From positions 1 to 10,753 of the forward strand of contig JAAAOR010000140.1 in the NCBI GenBank assembly GCA_009908735.1: a DNA stretch of 10,753 nt. Direction: 5' to 3'. Of this stretch, positions 7,271 through 10,753 are shown one piece after another. The stretch comes from Spirochaetota bacterium. Lineage in GTDB: Bacteria; Spirochaetota; Spirochaetia; DSM-27196; PWMO01. The notes under the pieces were generated by a model that worked only from the letters and a program-made list of their open reading frames with translations, did no database searches and was not told the DNA's origin. Position numbers and translations under genes: made by a program. Every line of letters begins with the position of its first letter. Within the stretch, counting starts at the first letter, position 1.

Positions 7271-9090
7271 TCTACCGTCACGCTCTTGGCAAGGTTTCGC
7301 GGCTGGTCCACGTCGCGGCCGAGCTCGATGGCCGTATAGTAGGAAAACAGCTGAAACGGGACGACCATCAAGAAGGGATACATGTACTCGTGCGTGGGCG
7401 GGACGAAGAACACGTCGTCGGCAATCTTCGCAACCTCGTTGTCGCCCTCGACGGCAAGGGCGAGAACCGGCCCGCGGCGCGCCTTCACCTCTTTCATGCT
7501 GGTAATCACCTTATCGCGCAGCCCGTTATCCGGGACGACGAAAAAGCTCGGCGTGTTATCGTTTATAAGCGCGATTGGGCCGTGTTTGATCTCCGCGGCG
7601 CTGTAACCCTCGGCGTGGACGTAGGAGATCTCCTTGAGCTTGAGCGCCCCCTCGAGCGCGACGGGGTAATTTATGCCGCGGCCGAGGAAGAGAAAGTTTC
7701 CGGCGTGCGCGTACTTCTTGGCAAGGACCTCGAGCTCGCCGCGGCGGTCGACGATCTGTGCCACAAGGTCGGGCACCTGTTCGAGATCCCTGATGAAGGC
7801 CATACCGTGCTCTAGGGACATGTGGCGCATGCGCGCCATAATGAGGGCAAAGAGGTAGAACGCGGTAATCTGGCTGGTGAAGGCTTTTGTGGAGGCTACC
7901 GCGATTTCCGGGCCGGAGTGGATGTAGACGCCACCGTCTGACTCCCGCGGGATCGTCGAGCCGACCACGTTGCAGATGCCAAGCACGCGTGCGCCTTTGC
8001 GTTGGAGTTCGCGCATCGCGTAGAGGGTGTCGGCGGTCTCCCCGGACTGGGATACCGCGAAATAGATGTTGTTGCGTTCGACGACGGGGTTTCGGTAGCG
8101 AAGCTCCGAGGCAAGCTCGGCCTGCGCCGGGATTCGCGCGATGGTCTCGAGGAGGTAGGCGGCAATCATCCCCGCGTGCAGCGAGGTTCCCGCCGCGATG
8201 ATTTTCACCCGCTCGACCTCGAGAAGCTCCTTGTTCGACATGTTGAGACCCCCGAGATGCCCGGTGCCGTACTCCATGTCGAGACGCCCTTGCATGGCGC
8301 GCTTTATGGACTCCGACTGCTCGAGGATCTCCTTTTCCATAAAGTGGGCAAAGCCGCCCTTCTCGATCTCTTCGAGCTCCCAGCTGATGAAGTCGACCTT
8401 TTTGTCGATCTCCCGGCTGCGCAGGTCGGTCGTTTTGTAGCTGTGGGGAGTGAGCCTAACGAGCTCGCCGTCCTCGATATAGACCACTTGCTTCGTGTGA
8501 GCCACGAGGGCCGTCGCATCCGAGGCCAGAAACATCTCTTCGTCCCCTACACCGAGCACTAGGGGCGAGCCGTTTCGTGCGCCGACGAGAACGTTCGGCT
8601 CCGCGGCGTGCATCGCCAGAATACCGTAGGTGCCCTTCAGCAGGCGCACCGTCTGCCGTACGGCGGTTTCCAGATCGCCGTCGTAGAGGCTGGCAACGAG
8701 ATGGGCAATGACTTCCGAGTCCGTCTCGGTCCGGAAGATGTAGCCCTCCTCCTCGAGCTTCTCCTTGAGGGAGGTGAAGTTCTCGATGATGCCGTTGTGC
8801 ACGACCGCGATGGAGTTGGTTCCGTCGGTATGCGGGTGGGCATTTAGCTCATTTACCTCGCCGTGAGTGGCCCAGCGAGTGTGCCCGATGCCCCAGACGC
8901 CGCCGAGGTCCTCCGGCACGCGCTCTCGCAGGCGGAACAGCTTGCCCTCCCGCTTGTGGACGTGCAGGCCCCGCTCGTCACCAACCGCGATCCCCGCCGA
9001 GTCATACCCGCGGTACTCAAGCCTCTTGATACCCTCGATCAGGATCGGGGCGGCCGGCTTCGGCCCGCAGTATCCTATTATTCCACACAT
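7267..9090 (-). CDS. glmS: Glutamine-fructose-6-phosphate aminotransferase (isomerising)
   Basis: 607 residues, the usual GlmS length. It converts fructose-6-phosphate and glutamine to glucosamine-6-phosphate and glutamate, the first step to UDP-GlcNAc for peptidoglycan and other amino sugars. MCGIIGYCG exposes the catalytic N-terminal Cys after Met removal; LEYRGYDSAGIA, GHTRWATHG, NAHPH and VVHNGIIEN complete the glutaminase domain. The two sugar-isomerase (SIS) domains show AAGTSLHAGM, SQSGETADTL, STKAFTSQ, LGRGINYPVALEGALKLKEI, EGYSAAEIKHGP and the C-terminal LAKSVTVE with the fructose-binding Lys. The ATG has a strong AAGGAG (9103-9098) 7 nt upstream, but that site sits in a possible hairpin. 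It probably shares the transcript of the Crp/Fnr gene upstream, since the 117-bp gap shows no promoter. The stop overlaps the next gene's GTG. Confidence 0.98.
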   Translation of the reverse strand: MCGIIGYCGPKPAAPILIEGIKRLEYRGYDSAGIAVGDERGLHVHKREGKLFRLRERVPEDLGGVWGIGHTRWATHGEVNELNAHPHTDGTNSIAVVHNGIIENFTSLKEKLEEEGYIFRTETDSEVIAHLVASLYDGDLETAVRQTVRLLKGTYGILAMHAAEPNVLVGARNGSPLVLGVGDEEMFLASDATALVAHTKQVVYIEDGELVRLTPHSYKTTDLRSREIDKKVDFISWELEEIEKGGFAHFMEKEILEQSESIKRAMQGRLDMEYGTGHLGGLNMSNKELLEVERVKIIAAGTSLHAGMIAAYLLETIARIPAQAELASELRYRNPVVERNNIYFAVSQSGETADTLYAMRELQRKGARVLGICNVVGSTIPRESDGGVYIHSGPEIAVASTKAFTSQITAFYLFALIMARMRHMSLEHGMAFIRDLEQVPDLVAQIVDRRGELEVLAKKYAHAGNFLFLGRGINYPVALEGALKLKEISYVHAEGYSAAEIKHGPIALINDNTPSFFVVPDNGLRDKVITSMKEVKARRGPVLALAVEGDNEVAKIADDVFFVPPTHEYMYPFLMVVPFQLFSYYTAIELGRDVDQPRNLAKSVTVE

Positions 9091-9096
9091 TTGTTT

Positions 9097-9114
9097 GCTC
9101 CTTCGAAGCGGAGC
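9097..9114 (-). promoter_or_regulatory. Hairpin enclosing the glmS ribosome binding site
   Basis: In the minus-strand RNA, GCTCC (9114-9110), an 8-nt loop GCTTCGAA and GGAGC (9101-9097) form a perfect 5-bp stem. The GGAG core of the glmS ribosome binding site lies in its 3' arm. Formation would hinder ribosome access. The stem is short but GC-rich. The regulatory role is inference. Confidence 0.4.
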
Positions 9115-9120
9115 GGTGAC

Positions 9121-9155
9121 GCCGGCAATCGGCGCGCGGCGGCGCGGTTGCCGGC
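9121..9155 (-). repeat. Inverted repeat in the crp-glmS gap
   Basis: GCCGGCAA (9121-9128) is the exact reverse complement of TTGCCGGC (9148-9155), an 8-bp stem around a 19-nt GC-rich interior. TTGCCGGC recurs at 9189-9196 in the other copy of the direct repeat, so the single 9121-9128 arm can pair with either. There is no T-run, so it is not a standard terminator. Confidence 0.55.
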
Positions 9156-9208
9156 CGGCTGCACCGTCATCCGCAGGCGGCGGCGCGGTTGCCGGCCGGC
9201 TGCACCGT
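9136..9208. repeat. Perfect 32-bp direct repeat between crp and glmS
   Basis: The 32 bp at 9136-9167 are repeated without mismatch at 9177-9208 (period 41 bp, 9-bp unrelated spacer). Each copy holds the self-complementary GCCGGCCGGC. The right-hand copy ends on the last base of the Crp/Fnr gene's TAA stop. It fits a local tandem duplication or a pair of intergenic GC-rich repeat elements. Confidence 0.9.
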
Positions 9209-9876
9209 TACCCCGGCTCCGCCGTCGACTCCGGCGCCGGGTCCCGCTCCGGGTCCTGCCCGCCTTTCTCGGCAAGGGCGCCGAGACGCCCCTCGTTTTT
9301 CAATCGGATCGCATTCTGTTTCACTGTGCAAATGCCGCGATCGGTGAGACCGTCGATGATGCTCTGCACCGTCTGCGAGGGAATCTCCAGGTTGAGCGAA
9401 ATTTCCTTCACCACGCGGTCCCGCGCCAGCACCGGCTCACCGTCACGTTTGGAAATGAAGCGGTTGTAGAGATCCAGGGCGACCAGGCTCTCCTCGTTCT
9501 TGCGGAAGAAGTACTGTATCTGCGCATTTGCCTCGGCCAGCCGGCGGGAGAGCTTGTCGATGACACTCATCGCGATCTTCGCGTTCTTCTCGATCATGCT
9601 CTGAAACCCCTGCCTGTCGAAGGCGAGGAGATAGGTGTCGGTGACGGCCGTCACCGTCGCGGTTCGCTCGATGCGGGAGACGATGGCCATCTCGCCGAAG
9701 AACTCACCCTTGCCGAGCTCCGCTAGAACGTGGAGCTTGCCGTCGAACTCCTTGGAGATCCGCACCGTGCCACTCTGAATGATGTACATTCGCTCGCCGG
9801 GCTCGCCCTCGCGAAAGATCTCCGTTCCGGCACTGATCGTTTGCCCGTATTTCTCGTAGAGCACGTTCTCAGCCAC
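9208..9876 (-). CDS. Crp/Fnr-family transcriptional regulator
   Basis: 222 residues from the GTG at 9876. The N-terminal cyclic-nucleotide-binding fold shows GTEIFREGEPGERMYIIQSG, then the phosphate-binding cassette FGEMAIVSRIERTATV (about 60-75), which keeps the Glu and Arg-Thr expected of a cNMP binder. A long dimerisation helix (about 92-130) follows, then a Crp-type winged helix (EISLNLEIPSQTVQSIIDGL, then TDRGICTV, about 157-190). There is no N-terminal Cys cluster, so it is not a classic FNR oxygen sensor. The tail (from about 200) is Gly/Glu/Pro-rich. Start choice: an upstream in-frame GTG at 9897 would lie almost on the predicted transcript start, whereas GGAGGG (9891-9886) is 9 nt from the GTG at 9876. 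It heads the strand unit that includes glmS and may regulate itself or the divergent lipoprotein. The ligand and targets are unknown. Confidence 0.93.
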   Translation of the reverse strand: MAENVLYEKYGQTISAGTEIFREGEPGERMYIIQSGTVRISKEFDGKLHVLAELGKGEFFGEMAIVSRIERTATVTAVTDTYLLAFDRQGFQSMIEKNAKIAMSVIDKLSRRLAEANAQIQYFFRKNEESLVALDLYNRFISKRDGEPVLARDRVVKEISLNLEIPSQTVQSIIDGLTDRGICTVKQNAIRLKNEGRLGALAEKGGQDPERDPAPESTAEPG

Positions 9877-9901
9877 AGATGATGTCCCTCCGTTCACAGC
9901 G

Positions 9902-9930
9902 ATTATAGTAGTCGCTCGGAAACCCGTAAA
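9902..9930 (-). promoter_or_regulatory. Promoter of the crp-glmS unit
   Basis: Minus strand: TTTACG (9930-9925, 4/6), a 17-nt spacer, then a perfect TATAAT (9907-9902). The predicted start is near 9895, giving a leader of about 20 nt with GGAGGG before the GTG at 9876. This is the strongest promoter in the window and the only clear one for the minus-strand genes from here to 5447. Confidence 0.7.
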
Positions 9931-9932
9931 GA

Positions 9933-9966
9933 AGATACAATCAGCAGCTCGAAATCGACAGTATCT
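9933..9966 (+). promoter_or_regulatory. Control region of the lamin-tail lipoprotein: -10 element and inverted repeat
   Basis: TACAAT (9936-9941, 5/6 to TATAAT) is a candidate -10 for the rightward gene, but no good -35 lies 16-18 nt upstream, so it may need an activator. AGATAC (9933-9938) and GTATCT (9961-9966) form a perfect 6-bp inverted repeat with a 22-nt gap that overlaps this -10. It does not match the TGTGA/TCACA Crp consensus. The promoter of the divergent Crp/Fnr gene lies only 2 bp to the left. Confidence 0.35.
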
Positions 9967-9986
9967 CCCGGTGAAAGGAGATGCAT

Positions 9987-10753
9987 ATGACCGAACCCTT
10001 CACGCCCCGAACCCACGGGAACGCCGCCGGACACCCGCGCGACGCCGTCGCCGCCCCCGCGCGTGCCGTCACTATGGCCGCCACGGCAGCCGCAGCCATC
10101 GTCTTCGCCCTCGGCGGCTGCGCACCACTCGAAGACACCGTATACTTCGCCGACCAGGACTTCACGCCCCCGTCGATGGTCTCCATCGAGGCAACCGGCC
10201 CCACCACGATTGTAGCACGTTTCACCGAGGATACCACCGCCGAGACGGCCTACGCCTCCGCGGAGCTCGGCGAGGTCACCACTCGTGCCGGAGGACCCGA
10301 AGTAACGTTCGAGATGGAGCGCGCCGGCGAGATCGGCCACCCCTATCAGCTCGAGGCCGTCGTCGCCGATGCGGCCGGCAACACCATGAGCTTCGTGGAA
10401 ACCGTATATGGCTACAACCCCGATATCCCGGAGGTTCTCATAAACGAGCTCACCACCCAGGGCTCCGGCAATCATCCCGATGTCGTTGAGCTAAGGCTCC
10501 TCTCCGCCGGAAACCTCGGCGGACTCTCCCTCTATGCCGGCGCCCCCGGCGAGCACGACGGCCGTCTCGTGTTCCCGGCGGTTGAGCTCCCCGAAGACGC
10601 CTACGTGGTAATCCACTTCAAACCCGAGGGCATCCCAGAAGAAGTCGATGAGCTTGAAGACCCCACCGCCTCCGGCGGCCTCGACGCCTCCGACACCGGC
10701 TGGGACTTTTGGCTACCCGAGGGCTCGGGCATCTCCGGCAACAACGGCACCGT
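9987..10753 (+). CDS. Lipoprotein with lamin-tail-like (LTD) domain, 3' end outside window
   Basis: 255 codons are open from the ATG at 9987 to the edge. A long N-region (about 29 residues) precedes a hydrophobic stretch (MAATAAAAIVFALGGC) with a clear lipobox LGGC (Cys45), so it is a membrane-anchored lipoprotein. Residues about 50-145 look like an all-beta, Ig-like module (STRAND-rich, ending AGNTMSFVETVYGYNPD). From about 148, EVLINELTTQGSGNHPDVVE, LGGLSLYAG, FPAVELPEDAYVVIHF and a late FWLPEGSG match the order of lamin tail domain motifs (INE, VEL, L-G-L, FP-LP). LTDs occur in many bacterial surface proteins and secreted nucleases; the function here is unknown. GAAAGGAG (9973-9980) ends 6 nt before this ATG, which favours it over the in-frame ATG at 9981 that abuts the site. 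It is divergent from the Crp/Fnr gene. Confidence 0.85.
   Translation, partial: MTEPFTPRTHGNAAGHPRDAVAAPARAVTMAATAAAAIVFALGGCAPLEDTVYFADQDFTPPSMVSIEATGPTTIVARFTEDTTAETAYASAELGEVTTRAGGPEVTFEMERAGEIGHPYQLEAVVADAAGNTMSFVETVYGYNPDIPEVLINELTTQGSGNHPDVVELRLLSAGNLGGLSLYAGAPGEHDGRLVFPAVELPEDAYVVIHFKPEGIPEEVDELEDPTASGGLDASDTGWDFWLPEGSGISGNNGT

Noticed and set aside
6503..7339. Plus-strand open frame of 278 codons
   Set aside because: Arg/Gly-rich antisense reading across two minus-strand genes and the end of glmS; typical high-GC shadow.
7003..7815. Plus-strand open frame of 270 codons
   Set aside because: Antisense to the C-terminal part of glmS and the exported-protein gene; no start signal.
9091..9207. 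glmS ribozyme/riboswitch
   Set aside because: The gap is only 117 nt, mostly occupied by the duplicated repeat, and shows no recognisable ribozyme core.
9136..9208. CRISPR-like repeat pair
   Set aside because: Only two units with a 9-bp spacer and no cas genes; a local duplication explains it better.
9903..10475. Minus-strand open frame of 190 codons
   Set aside because: Gly-rich antisense of the lipoprotein gene, which has a strong ribosome binding site and lipobox; it would also run through the crp promoter.

Overview
The window is high-GC bacterial DNA, dense in genes, with no gene-free stretch longer than about 120 bp. It most likely comes from a free-living spirochaete. The case for that is inference: an exported VWA protein, a TPR lipoprotein with a relaxed lipobox and a small Cys-rich protein all look like spirochaete families to me, but I could not run a search. 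There are no RNA genes, insertion sequences, CRISPR arrays or phage genes.

Layout, left to right. (1) Positions 1-1930, minus strand: an unrecognised protein with ParB-like features overlaps the start of a spore-photoproduct-lyase-family radical SAM enzyme by 23 bp; the enzyme runs off the left edge. (2) Positions 1947-5431, plus strand: a good sigma-70-type promoter drives glgP, an alpha-glucan (glycogen) phosphorylase. A second promoter lies before a small protein with a CxxCxxC motif, followed 5 nt later by a TPR lipoprotein. (3) Positions 5447-9930, minus strand: a strong promoter drives a Crp/Fnr-family regulator, then come glmS, an unrecognised exported protein whose start overlaps the glmS stop, and an exported VWA-domain protein. 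The VWA gene ends 15 bp from the convergent TPR lipoprotein gene. (4) Positions 9981-10753, plus strand: a divergent lipoprotein with a lamin-tail-like domain, cut by the right edge.

How they fit. glgP releases glucose-1-phosphate from storage glucan, and glmS makes glucosamine-6-phosphate for peptidoglycan and other amino sugars. The two are near each other but in separate, convergent units. The genes behind glmS encode envelope proteins, so the crp-glmS unit may be a cell-envelope operon. The crp-glmS gap carries a perfect 32-bp direct repeat, an inverted repeat that could pair with either copy, and a hairpin that would bury the glmS ribosome binding site; together these suggest post-transcriptional control of glmS. 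The least explained unit is the radical SAM enzyme with its ParB-like partner: a DNA-photoproduct-lyase relative translationally coupled to a probable DNA-binding protein.
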